Assembly (NCBI RefSeq): GCF_002934265.1
Contig: NZ_PTIX01000002.1
Coordinates: 310,001 to 374,000 of the forward strand
Length of the DNA stretch: 64,000 nt
Origin: Actinokineospora auranticolor
Lineage (GTDB): Bacteria > Actinomycetota > Actinomycetes > Mycobacteriales > Pseudonocardiaceae
Direction: 5' to 3'
Position numbers and translations under genes: made by a program. Positions 50,510 to 60,356 of the stretch are shown here, piece after piece. Positions within the stretch are counted from its first letter, which is position 1; every line of letters starts with the position of its first letter. The notes under the pieces were generated by a model, which was not told the origin of the DNA, made no database searches, and saw nothing but the letters and a program-made list of their open reading frames with translations.

Positions 50510-51628
50510 ATGGACTCCGAAGGCGGTGCCACCAGGCTGTTCGACGGTTCGTTCCTGCTGGCCGGTCCGGAGACCACGGTGGTCGCCGACGGCGTGCGCG
50601 CGGTGGTCGCGGAGACCGACCCGGACGAGCTCGCCACCCGGGTCACCAAGGACCTCGTGGACTCCGGCGTCCCGGTCGCCGTGGGCGCGCTGCCCTTCGA
50701 CGGCGACGCCGCGCCGCATGTCCTTGTCCCCCAGTCGGTGCGGTGTACGGGGACCGTCCACCCGTACCGGTCCCCTGTGGAGCCGTGGCGTCCGTCGCCA
50801 CCCACCGTAACCGAGGTACCCACCGGTGACGGCTACCGGCGGGCCGTGGCGGCGGCCGTGAGCGCGATGCGCGCGGACGAAGGTCTACGCAAAGTGGTCC
50901 TCGCGCGCACCCTCGAACTCACCTACGCCGAGCGAATCCGGCTGGACGCGCTCTTGCCGGGCCTGGTGGAGACGAACCCATCCGGTTACACCTTCGCCAC
51001 ACCGCTCCCCGGCGGCGCGACCCTCTTCGGCGCCAGCCCGGAGCTGCTGCTGTCCCGGCGCGGGTCACGGGTGGAGTCGAACCCGCTGGCGGGCTCCCGA
51101 CCGCGCGGCGCGGACGACGCGGCGGACCGGGCGGCCGGGGCGGAGCTGCTGGCGTCGGCGAAGGACCTGGCCGAGCACCGGGTCGTGGTGGCGGCGGTGG
51201 TCGAGGGGCTGCGCCCGTTCTGCCGGTCGCTGACCGTCCCCAGTGGACCGTCCCTGGTCGGCACGCCGACCATGTGGCACCTGTCCACAAAGGTCACCGG
51301 AGAACTCGTCGACCTGGACGTCTCCGCCCTGCGGTTGGCGGCGGCGCTACACCCGACCCCGGCCGTGTGCGGGACCCCCAGACCCCTGGCCCGGACGGTG
51401 ATCGGCGAACTGGAACCGTTCTCGCGCGGCTTCTACGGCGGGGCCGTGGGCTGGTGCTCGGCGTCGGGGGACGGGGAGTGGGTCGTGGGGATCCGGTGCG
51501 GGGAGGTGCTGGGCTCGCGCATGCGGCTGTACTCGGGCGCGGGCATCATGCCCGAGTCCGACCCCACCGCCGAACTGGACGAGACCTCAGCCAAGTTCGC
51601 CACCCTCTTGCGGGTCTTGGGCCTCTAG
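50510..51628 (+). CDS. Isochorismate synthase (EntC/DhbC/MenF family)
   Basis: The 372-residue product is a chorismate-binding enzyme converting chorismate to isochorismate. Diagnostic blocks are V-L-A-R-T near 122, G-S-R-P-R-G near 195, H-L-S-T-K-V-T-G-E-L near 255, L-H-P-T-P-A-V-C-G-T-P near 280 and E-P-F-S-R-G-F-Y-G-G-A-V-G near 305. The N-terminal domain is short, as in DhbC-type proteins. Isochorismate feeds salicylate/2,3-dihydroxybenzoate siderophores or menaquinone; no partner genes are nearby, so the pathway is not fixed by context. Confidence 0.85.
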   Translation: MDSEGGATRLFDGSFLLAGPETTVVADGVRAVVAETDPDELATRVTKDLVDSGVPVAVGALPFDGDAAPHVLVPQSVRCTGTVHPYRSPVEPWRPSPPTVTEVPTGDGYRRAVAAAVSAMRADEGLRKVVLARTLELTYAERIRLDALLPGLVETNPSGYTFATPLPGGATLFGASPELLLSRRGSRVESNPLAGSRPRGADDAADRAAGAELLASAKDLAEHRVVVAAVVEGLRPFCRSLTVPSGPSLVGTPTMWHLSTKVTGELVDLDVSALRLAAALHPTPAVCGTPRPLARTVIGELEPFSRGFYGGAVGWCSASGDGEWVVGIRCGEVLGSRMRLYSGAGIMPESDPTAELDETSAKFATLLRVLGL

Positions 51629-51846
51629 CCACAGCGTCGCGATGCCCCAACCGGTCCGCTCCAGGCGACACCGGGTACACGAGCACGCCTCCAGGCGCGC
51701 TCACCTCCGGCCGTGGCGACCCGGCGACGACCGCCGCACCGCCACCCCCGCTAGTCCGAAGGGGTGGACGTCACCGCGCGACCGACACACCACGCACGGC
51801 TACGCGACACGCCTTGCACAGTCTGGAGTGGAGTTCGGAGGCTCGC

Positions 51847-53046
51847 ATGGGTGCCGGGTACGCCGTGGTCGACGTGGAGACCACCGGGTTGTCGCCGGGG
51901 TACAAGCACCGGGTCGTGGAGATCGCGGTGGTCCAGCTCGACGACAGCGGCGAGGTGACCGGCGAGTGGTGCACCGTGGTCAACCCGCAGCGGGACCTGG
52001 GGCCGCAGCACATCCACGGCGTCCGGGCGGCCGACGCGCGGCGGGCACCGGTGTTCGCCGACATCGCGGGTGCGGTGGTGCGGCTGCTCGGCGGGCGGGT
52101 CCTGGTGGGGCACAACGTCTCCTTCGACGCGCGGTTCCTCCAGGCCGAGTACGAGCGGCTCGGCGTGGACGTCCAGTTCACCGACCTGCCGACGCTCTGC
52201 ACGATGCGGCTGGCGAGCCGCTTCCTCGACACCCCGTCGCGTTCGCTGTCCGCCTGCTGCGAGGCCGCCGGGATCCCCCTGGTGTCCGCCCACTCCGCCG
52301 CGCACGACGCCCGCGCGACGGCGGCCCTGCTGACCCACTGCCTGCGGCGGGCGGGCGCACCCGCCCCCTGGCGCAACCTCACCCGGGTGGCGGCCGGTTG
52401 GCCGTGGCCGGACCTGCCGCCCGTCGCGTTCGAACCGGTGGTGCGCGGCGCCGACGGCCCCGACGACCCGCACTTCCTGGGCAGGCTGGTCGACCGGCTC
52501 CCCAGGGTCGGGCAGCCCGCGTCCGCCGACGACTACCTCGCGGTGCTCGACCGCGCCCTGCGGGACCGGTACCTGTCGGCGGACGAGCAGCAGGAATTGC
52601 TCGACACCGCGAACGGTCTCGGTCTGAGCCGGGCCGAGGTGCTCACCCTGCACCGCGGTTACCTGGCCGACCTCAGCCGGGTCGCCTGGGCCGACCAGGT
52701 GCTCACCGACGAGGAAGCCACCGACCTGCGCACCGTGGGCGCGCTCCTGGGCCTGGGCGCCGACGACATCGGTCAGGCGCTGTCCCCCCGCTTCCGCCTG
52801 GCCGTCGGCGACGGGGTGGTCTTCACCGGCCAAACCCGGGAACCCCGGGAAATCTGGGAAAGACGCGCGGCGGCGGCCGGTCTGGTCGTGGGACCCGGTG
52901 TCTCGAAGAAGAAGACCCGGCTGCTGGTGGCGGCCGACCTGGACACGATGTCCGGCAAGGCGGCGAAGGCGCGGGGCTTCGGCATCCCCGTCGTGTCCGA
53001 GGATTCCTTCGCCGGGATGCTCGCGGCGCTCAGCGCGGGCGATTGA
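51847..53046 (+). CDS. DnaQ-like 3'-5' exonuclease with C-terminal BRCT domain
   Basis: The 399-residue product starts at ATG 51847 with GGAGG near. Residues 1-170 are a DEDDh exonuclease domain: D-V-E-T-T-G near 9-14, H-N-V-S-F-D-A-R-F near 91 and H-D-A-R-A-T near 155. The middle region (about 210-300) is helical. The last 85 residues form a BRCT domain (V-V-F-T-G-Q-T-R-E-P, then S-K-K-K-T-R-L-L-V-A, K-A-A-K-A-R-G-F-G-I-P-V-V). This is a known actinobacterial arrangement, likely in DNA repair rather than replicative proofreading. The stop shares TGATCA with the convergent VWA gene. Confidence 0.85.
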   Translation: MGAGYAVVDVETTGLSPGYKHRVVEIAVVQLDDSGEVTGEWCTVVNPQRDLGPQHIHGVRAADARRAPVFADIAGAVVRLLGGRVLVGHNVSFDARFLQAEYERLGVDVQFTDLPTLCTMRLASRFLDTPSRSLSACCEAAGIPLVSAHSAAHDARATAALLTHCLRRAGAPAPWRNLTRVAAGWPWPDLPPVAFEPVVRGADGPDDPHFLGRLVDRLPRVGQPASADDYLAVLDRALRDRYLSADEQQELLDTANGLGLSRAEVLTLHRGYLADLSRVAWADQVLTDEEATDLRTVGALLGLGADDIGQALSPRFRLAVGDGVVFTGQTREPREIWERRAAAAGLVVGPGVSKKKTRLLVAADLDTMSGKAAKARGFGIPVVSEDSFAGMLAALSAGD

Positions 53047-54708
53047 TCACTTGCGGCAGGACTGCGGTGGGCACAGGAGCTTGCTCAGCGCCTGGTAGAA
53101 GATCTCGCCGACCTTGCCCGGGTCGGGCGTCGAGTAGACCTGGCCACCGGTCGGCCGGGCGATGGCCTCCAGTTCCGCGGTGTCCACGTCCGGGCCGATG
53201 CCCATCCCGACGATCGGCAGCGGGCGCTTCGGGTCCTGGAGCTTTCCCAGTTCCTCCAGCAGCTTGTCCCGGGTGATCCCGTCCCGGTCCTCGTTCTTGC
53301 CGTCGGTCAGCACGACGACGAGGTTGAGCCGCCCGGGTTCCCAGTTGGTCCGCGCCGACTGGTAGGCCGCCAGCACGGAGTCGTACAGCCCGGTGGCACC
53401 GCCGCGGATGGCGTGCACGTCCCGGAGCTTCTGCATCGCGCCCGAGTTCAGCTGCTCTGTCACCGGGCGCACCGGTAACAGCTCCCGGTAGTCCTTGTCG
53501 CCGTCGAGGTTGGTGGCGAACAGCCACAGGCCGAACTTCGTGGTGGGGCGGAACATCCCGATGCCGTGCTCGGCGGCCTGGATGGTCAGGGCCATCCGGT
53601 CCATCCCCGTGCCCGGCACCGGTTCGGCCATCGAGCCGGAGACGTCGAGCAGGATCTGCATGCGGGCGCTCAGGTTGACCCCGGCCCACTGGGTCAGCAC
53701 CTGCACCGCCTCGTCCGGTGTCGGGAGCGGTATCGAGTTGAGCGCCTGCGTCGAGGTGCGGTTGTCCGCCGCGCGGGTGCCCGCGAACGAGCCGTCCGGT
53801 GCGCGGAAGCCCGCGTCCGCCATGGAGGACAGGGTTTCCGGCTTGTGCAGCTGGTCCAGGAACCGGTCGGCCAGCGGGCGCAGCGTGTCGGAGACCGTGG
53901 GCAGGATGGCGTACGGGTAGTCCAGGGACGGGGTGTCGGCGTACGCGGCCACCAGCCCGAACGGCGGGTTGCCCGCGTTGTACCGCAGCACCGAGTTCTC
54001 CGACGCCGGGAACGCGTTGATCGGCCCCGCCGTCGACGACGTGCCCGGCAGGCGGGTGAACAGGTCGCTTGCCTGGGGCATCGTGTTCGGGGACAGGTGC
54101 CGCATCGCCGTGGTGGACGCCGCGCCCGGGTCCGCCGCGGTGGCGGTGGCGGCGCGGATGCCGATCAGCGCGGACAGGCCGATCGGGTCCTTGGTCGGGT
54201 CGGCGATCCCCGCCGCCACGTCCCGGCTGAGCGCGGCGGCCCAGGTCGGCGCCGCGTCCGGCCAGCCGAGAGACTTGGCGAGGTCCTCGGTCATCGCCAG
54301 CACCACCGGCGACGACGCGATCGAGCTGCCCGAGACGTCGTTCGGCCAGGCGCCGCGCTCCTGCGCGCGGCGCAGCCACAGGCTCGACTCCGGGATCCAC
54401 ACGTCCGGTGCCTGCGAGGCGTCGGTGACCGCCAGGGACTCCACCGCGGCCGACGACGGTTTGGCGTCGACCTCGATGCGGTGGCAGGCGTCCGTGGACA
54501 GCTTGCCGACGGCTTCGACCACCGGTGCGATGTCCGGTGCCGCGACGACCCGCAGCACCTCGACCTCGCAGCTCGCCGTGGTCTCGCGGTTGCGCAAGGT
54601 GTCCAGCGCGAACCACCCGCCGACAACCAGTGCCAGCAACACGACGAGAAGCACAACGGTGGAACCGAAGCCCCATTTCGGCCTCTTGGGCGACGAGTGT
54701 CGTCCCAT
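53047..54708 (-). CDS. Membrane-anchored substrate-binding/VWA domain protein
   Basis: The 553-residue product (ATG 54708) has one N-terminal membrane segment (V-V-L-L-V-V-L-L-A-L-V-V-G-G-W-F near 18-33). A periplasmic-binding-protein-like domain of the extracellular solute-binding type 11 family follows (C-E-V-E-V-L-R near 48, D-V-W-I-P-E near 106). The C-terminal von Willebrand A domain has the metal site L-L-D-V-S-G-S-M near 350 and V-V-L-T-D-G-K near 460. Such proteins sit outside the membrane and may bind a ligand and a protein partner. It is 58 bases after an acyl-CoA ligase gene. Confidence 0.82.
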   Translation of the reverse strand: MGRHSSPKRPKWGFGSTVVLLVVLLALVVGGWFALDTLRNRETTASCEVEVLRVVAAPDIAPVVEAVGKLSTDACHRIEVDAKPSSAAVESLAVTDASQAPDVWIPESSLWLRRAQERGAWPNDVSGSSIASSPVVLAMTEDLAKSLGWPDAAPTWAAALSRDVAAGIADPTKDPIGLSALIGIRAATATAADPGAASTTAMRHLSPNTMPQASDLFTRLPGTSSTAGPINAFPASENSVLRYNAGNPPFGLVAAYADTPSLDYPYAILPTVSDTLRPLADRFLDQLHKPETLSSMADAGFRAPDGSFAGTRAADNRTSTQALNSIPLPTPDEAVQVLTQWAGVNLSARMQILLDVSGSMAEPVPGTGMDRMALTIQAAEHGIGMFRPTTKFGLWLFATNLDGDKDYRELLPVRPVTEQLNSGAMQKLRDVHAIRGGATGLYDSVLAAYQSARTNWEPGRLNLVVVLTDGKNEDRDGITRDKLLEELGKLQDPKRPLPIVGMGIGPDVDTAELEAIARPTGGQVYSTPDPGKVGEIFYQALSKLLCPPQSCRK

Positions 54709-54766
54709 GGTGGCTTCAAACCTCTCGCGGGGATCAGGTGGCGCCAGACTAGACGCCAACCCACCC

Positions 54767-56560
54767 CTACGAGTAGAGCTTGTCCACCTCTGCCCCGAAA
54801 TCGCGCATGATCACTCGACGCTTGAGCTTCAGCGACGGCGTCAGGTGACCGGTCTCCGGGGTGAACTCCGCGGCCAGCACCCGGAACTTGCGCACGGACT
54901 CCGCCTTCGAGACCGCGAGGTTCCCGTCGTCGACCGCCTTCTGCACCTCCGCCAGCAGATCCGGGTCTTGCAGCAGGTCGGCGACGGTCGCGTCGGCGGG
55001 CTTGCCCACCGTGGTCTTCCAGTAGGTGAAGTACTCCGGGTCGATCGTGACCAGGGCGGCGATGTACTTCTGGCCGTCGCCGACCACCATCGCCTGACCG
55101 ATCAACGGGTGCGCGGCGATCCGGTCCTCGATCACCGCCGGTGCCACGTTTTTGCCACCGCTGGTGACCAGGATCTCCTTCTTCCGCCCGGTGATCGAGA
55201 GGTAGCCCTCGGCGTCGAGCGCGCCGAGGTCGCCGGTGCGGAACCAGCCGTCGGCGTCGAGGACCTCGCTGGTCGCGCTCTCGTCGTTCCAGTAGCGGCC
55301 GAAGACCTGGCCGCCCTTGATGAGGATCTCGCCGTCCTCGTCGATGCGCACGGCCGTGCCGGGCAGCGGTCGGCCGACGGTGCCGGGCTTGAAGTGCGTG
55401 GGGGTGTTGACCGTCGAGGCGGCCGTGGTCTCGGTGAGGCCGTAGCCCTCCAGCACCGTGATGCCCACGCCGCGGTAGAAGTGCGTGAGGCGCGAACCGA
55501 GCGCGGCGCCGCCGGAGATGGCGTACTTCGTCTTGCCGCCCATGGCCGCGCGCAGCTTGCCGTAGACGAGCTTGTCGAACAGCAGGTGCTTGAGCTTGAG
55601 CCCCAGGCCGGGGCGACCGCCCGCCTCGCTGAACGCGATGGCGGTGGCCGCGGCCGCGTCGAAGATCTTGCCCTTGCCGCCCGCGTGCGCCTTCTGCCGC
55701 GCGCCGTTGTAGACCTTCTCCAGCACGTACGGCACCGACAGGATGAACGTCGGCTGGAAGGTCGCCAGGTCCTCGAGGAGCGTCTTGGTGTCCGGGCCGT
55801 GGCCCATGGTGCACCGGGCGTAGACGCACCCGACCTGCACCATGCGGCCGAAGACGTGCGCGACCGGCAGGAACAGCAGCGTGGACGGCTTCTCCGCCAT
55901 GCCCTGGCCCTTGAACAGCTGCGGCAGGATCTCCACGCCGTAGCCGCACTCGTCGAAGAAGTTCCGGTGGGTCAGCGCGCAGCCCTTGGGCTGTCCGGTG
56001 GTACCGGAGGTGTAGATGATCGTCGCGATGTCCTCGGCCTTGACCGCGGTGCGGCGGGCCTCGACCTCGGCCCCGTCGGCGGCCTTGCCCGCGGCGACGA
56101 TGGCGGCGACGTCGTCGATCCGCCACACCTCGCGCAGGTTGGGCAGCTTCGGCCGGACGCCGTCGAGCCGGGCCAACTGCTCGTCGGTCTCCACCACGAT
56201 CGCGACCGCGCCGGAGTCGGACATGATCCACTCGATCTGCTCGGCCGCGGAGGTGACGTAGATCGGCACCGACACCGCGCCCGCGGCCCAGATGGCGAAG
56301 TCCAGCAGCGTCCACTCGTAGCGGGTCGCGGCCAGCACCGCGACCCGGTCGCCGACGCCGACGCCGGAGGCGACCAGGCCCTTGGCGACCTCGGTGACCT
56401 CCTCGGCGAACCGGGCGGCGGTGACGTCCTCCCACCCCGCCCCCGCGCGCCTGCGGAAGGACACGTCCGACGGGCCGATGCGGGCGTTGGTGAACACCAG
56501 GTCAGCGAGGCCGCCCGTCTCTTCACGCTTGGCGACAGCGGGGACGGCGAACTCGCGCAT
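54767..56560 (-). CDS. Long-chain fatty acid-CoA ligase (FadD15-like)
   Basis: The 597-residue enzyme has Y-T-S-G-T-T-G-Q-P-K-G-C-A-L near 180-193, the A5 motif G-Y-G-L-T-E-T near 375, T-G-D-L-G near 433 and a final K-R-R-V-I-M. The length and the K-H-L-L-F-D-K-L-V-Y insertion are those of class 1 long-chain acyl-CoA ligases such as FadD15. It makes acyl-CoA from long fatty acids at the membrane. The gene precedes the VWA protein on the same strand. Confidence 0.88.
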   Translation of the reverse strand: MREFAVPAVAKREETGGLADLVFTNARIGPSDVSFRRRAGAGWEDVTAARFAEEVTEVAKGLVASGVGVGDRVAVLAATRYEWTLLDFAIWAAGAVSVPIYVTSAAEQIEWIMSDSGAVAIVVETDEQLARLDGVRPKLPNLREVWRIDDVAAIVAAGKAADGAEVEARRTAVKAEDIATIIYTSGTTGQPKGCALTHRNFFDECGYGVEILPQLFKGQGMAEKPSTLLFLPVAHVFGRMVQVGCVYARCTMGHGPDTKTLLEDLATFQPTFILSVPYVLEKVYNGARQKAHAGGKGKIFDAAAATAIAFSEAGGRPGLGLKLKHLLFDKLVYGKLRAAMGGKTKYAISGGAALGSRLTHFYRGVGITVLEGYGLTETTAASTVNTPTHFKPGTVGRPLPGTAVRIDEDGEILIKGGQVFGRYWNDESATSEVLDADGWFRTGDLGALDAEGYLSITGRKKEILVTSGGKNVAPAVIEDRIAAHPLIGQAMVVGDGQKYIAALVTIDPEYFTYWKTTVGKPADATVADLLQDPDLLAEVQKAVDDGNLAVSKAESVRKFRVLAAEFTPETGHLTPSLKLKRRVIMRDFGAEVDKLYS

Positions 56561-56700
56561 GGTTCTCCTCCTACACGTCAGGTCGCAGGTGGATCGACTC
56601 CAACCGGCTACCTAGCGGTAACTTGGCCTGTATCTTGCCGCCAACATCTCACATGGGCCAGGGGGGCGACCCAACCGATATCTGGCAATGGTGACAAAAG

Positions 56701-56744
56701 CCCCGACCCGGCCGCTGGACAAGGGTCCGGCGGCCGGGTCGGGG
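56701..56744 (-). terminator. Strong terminator after the S1 protease gene
   Basis: CCCCGACCCGGCCG and CGGCCGGGTCGGGG arms pair perfectly across a 16-base loop. On the minus strand the stem is followed by CTTTTG, a short U-tract. It lies 27 bases beyond the protease stop. Confidence 0.7.
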
Positions 56745-56771
56745 TTACCGATACCGGTCGGTCGTCGCAGG

Positions 56772-58052
<1,281 letters not shown>

Positions 58053-58125
58053 CTACGCAGGGCGCGGGCGGCCGGTGGGTTTCCTGCTGACCGCCACGGC
58101 ACGGCGGTCGGAACAGTGGGACGAC

Positions 58126-58162
58126 CCCGGGCCCGCGCGGTGGAGCGCGGCGGGCCCGGGGC
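58126..58162 (-). terminator. Hairpin terminator after the carboxypeptidase gene
   Basis: CCCCGGGCCCGC and GCGGGCCCGGGG arms with a 13-base loop lie 10 bases after the stop on the minus strand. It separates the carboxypeptidase from the protease gene, so the two are probably separate transcripts. Confidence 0.65.
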
Positions 58163-58172
58163 GTCTGGCTCG

Positions 58173-59828
58173 CTAGAAGGTGAGCCGCCAGAGGTCGATG
58201 TAGCCGGTGTCGGCGTTGTAGGTGTCCTGCACCTTCAACTGCCACGTGCCGTTGGCGACCTCCGAAGAGGCGTTCACGGTGTAGGTGGCGATGACGTTGT
58301 CCGCCGAGTCGCTGGTGCTGGACGCCTTGAGCCGGTACGTGCTGCCGTCCGGTGCGACGAGGTCGATGACCAGGTCACCGCGGAAGGTGTGCTTGATGTC
58401 GACGTCGACCTTGAGCGTCGCCGGGGCGTTGCCCGTCTGGCCGGTGACGGCGATGTCGCTGGTCACCGCGGGCCCGTTGTCGGGGATGTCGACGTTGGTG
58501 GCGTTCTCGAACACCTTGCCGGGCGGGTCGGGCGGGGTGGTGCCGCAGTTCAGGCCGATGGCGCGCTTGGGGCAGTCGGAGTACTCCAGGAAGTAGAGCA
58601 CCGCCTCCTTGTTGCGCGCGGTCTCGCGCGGGATGACCTCGTCGGGCGGGTAGAAGCCGCCGCCACCGGCGCCCGTCGGGTACATCTCGAAGGTGTAGCC
58701 GTAGATCTTGTGCACGCCCCACAGCCAGTCGTCGATCGACCCGTCGGTGATGTACAGGTCGGAGGACTGCTCGGGGGTGTAGCCGTTCTTGCCCGCCATG
58801 GCCCGGCCGATGGTGGAGAAGACCCGCTGGTCCTCGGCGGTCAGGTCGGGGGCGGTGTCGTTGTAGGTGTAGCCGTAGGGCCAGAGCACCAGCTCGGAGT
58901 AGGTGTGGAAGTCGATGCCGGTGATGATCTGCTGCTTGCCGCCGACGACCCGGCTGTTGACGAAGTTCTGCAGCGCGCGCACCTCGGGGGCGCTGGCCGC
59001 GGACGGGCCGCGGTAGGTCTCGCTGCTGGTGCTGCCGGAGGAACCGCCGCAGCAGCCCCACTTGTAGTCCCAGTTGCGGTTGAGGTCGGTGCCCGCCTGG
59101 CCGCCCGCGTTGGGCTGCCGGTTCTTGCGCCAGCTCTGGTAGGAGCCGGTGGAGATGTCGAACTCGCCGCCGTCGGGGTTGACGTCCGGGATGATCCAGA
59201 TCTCGCGGCTGTCGACCAGGCCCTTGACCCGGGCGTCGGAGTTGTAGCCGTCGGTGAGCGTGTTGATGAGGTACAGCGCCATCTCGACGGTGAGGTGCTC
59301 GCGCGCGTGCTGGTGCGCGGTGAACAGCACCTCGGGCTCCGGCTCGTCGGTCGCGGCGTTGTCGGAGATCTTGATCGCGAAGATGTCGCGGTTCTGGTAG
59401 GTCTTGCCGACGACCTGCTTGGTGATGATCCCGGGGTGGTCGCTCACCGCCTTGTTGATGTCGGCGGTCATCTCGGCGTAGTTGTGGTAGTTCGAGTCCG
59501 CGCTGGGGAAGTCGTAGGGCGTCGCGGTACCGCGGTCGGCCAGCGCGGTGCTCACGGTGTCCACGCGGAAGCCGAGGGCGCGGATGGCGCGGACCTCGTC
59601 GGCGGTCGCGGTGACCAGCAACCTGCTGTCCTCGACCCCGTTGACCGCGGCCCCGGTGGCCGCGATGTCGGAGCGCTGGTGGTTGGTCTTGACCCCGACG
59701 ACGGCGTACTCGGCGGAGGTCCGCTGGGCGGTCTGCTGCGCGGGTCCGGCCACCGCGGCGCTGCCGGACAGCACCACCGCCAAGGCGGCCACCGCCCCGA
59801 CCACGACGGACAGGCGTTTGCGTCTCAC
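58173..59828 (-). CDS. Secreted M14 zinc carboxypeptidase with C-terminal P domain
   Basis: The 551-residue product starts at GTG 59828 with AGGAGG five bases upstream. A signal peptide ends near A-V-A (about 27), and a propeptide runs to about 105. The catalytic domain has zinc ligands in H-Q-H-A-R-E-H and the later H in D-F-H-T-Y-S-E-L-V, the substrate Arg in L-N-R-N-W, and the catalytic Glu in Y-T-F-E-M-Y-P. The S-Y-x-x-W-R-K-N-R motif fits the T-type. The last 112 residues are a P domain matching that of the S1 protease at about 97 positions by hand count. Extracellular peptide degradation. Confidence 0.92.
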   Translation of the reverse strand: MRRKRLSVVVGAVAALAVVLSGSAAVAGPAQQTAQRTSAEYAVVGVKTNHQRSDIAATGAAVNGVEDSRLLVTATADEVRAIRALGFRVDTVSTALADRGTATPYDFPSADSNYHNYAEMTADINKAVSDHPGIITKQVVGKTYQNRDIFAIKISDNAATDEPEPEVLFTAHQHAREHLTVEMALYLINTLTDGYNSDARVKGLVDSREIWIIPDVNPDGGEFDISTGSYQSWRKNRQPNAGGQAGTDLNRNWDYKWGCCGGSSGSTSSETYRGPSAASAPEVRALQNFVNSRVVGGKQQIITGIDFHTYSELVLWPYGYTYNDTAPDLTAEDQRVFSTIGRAMAGKNGYTPEQSSDLYITDGSIDDWLWGVHKIYGYTFEMYPTGAGGGGFYPPDEVIPRETARNKEAVLYFLEYSDCPKRAIGLNCGTTPPDPPGKVFENATNVDIPDNGPAVTSDIAVTGQTGNAPATLKVDVDIKHTFRGDLVIDLVAPDGSTYRLKASSTSDSADNVIATYTVNASSEVANGTWQLKVQDTYNADTGYIDLWRLTF

Positions 59829-60356
59829 ACGTGCCTCCTGCAGGGAGTGCCGGGTGCGCCGGCGCTGGAGGTGGGGATAACGGCCGCGCCTGCCCGGTGC
59901 CCCGAATCGGCCCTCACGACCGGTTCACCCGACGACGCAGAAGGATCGTGGCCCGATCCCGGAGCGCAAGACAAGGCTGCGGACGTAGTCACCCGTTACC
60001 GGTTCTTTCCCATTCGATAAGCGGTAGACGGAATTAGATAGGTACCCCCACCTATCCCACCCCGCATTGCCCCAAGCCCCTGAGCAGGGCGAAAGTACCC
60101 CCACCCCCCTCGGCGGTCCTCGATCCGCCGCACTGGGAACCGGGGTCCGCACCGACCCCGCCCGGCCGACCTGGACGCAGGGGGTCGGCAGGCGCAGGTT
60201 CCCCCGGTGGGGAGGACCGTCCACCCCGTACGGTCCTCCCCACCGCGCCTGAATGCATTCGGCTATTCGGCAACCCGGAAATCAACGTTAACCGGAATGG
60301 CCGAACGCACCTCGTGACGCAGGCGGACCCGGTTCGTCGCGGGGCGAAGACCACCG
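59829..60356. other. Intergenic region between the carboxypeptidase and LuxR genes
   Basis: This 528-base stretch holds the carboxypeptidase promoter at its left side and the end of the LuxR transcript at its right. Notable are GATAGGT/ACCTATC arms (60037-60043, 60050-60056), a candidate operator 209 bases upstream of the carboxypeptidase start, and the hairpin at 60205-60245 listed separately. No gene was seen. Confidence 0.45.
60205..60245 (-). terminator. Hairpin terminator after the LuxR gene
   Basis: CGGTGGGGAGGACCG and CGGTCCTCCCCACCG arms pair perfectly across an 11-base loop, 112 bases beyond the LuxR stop on the minus strand. Confidence 0.6.
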
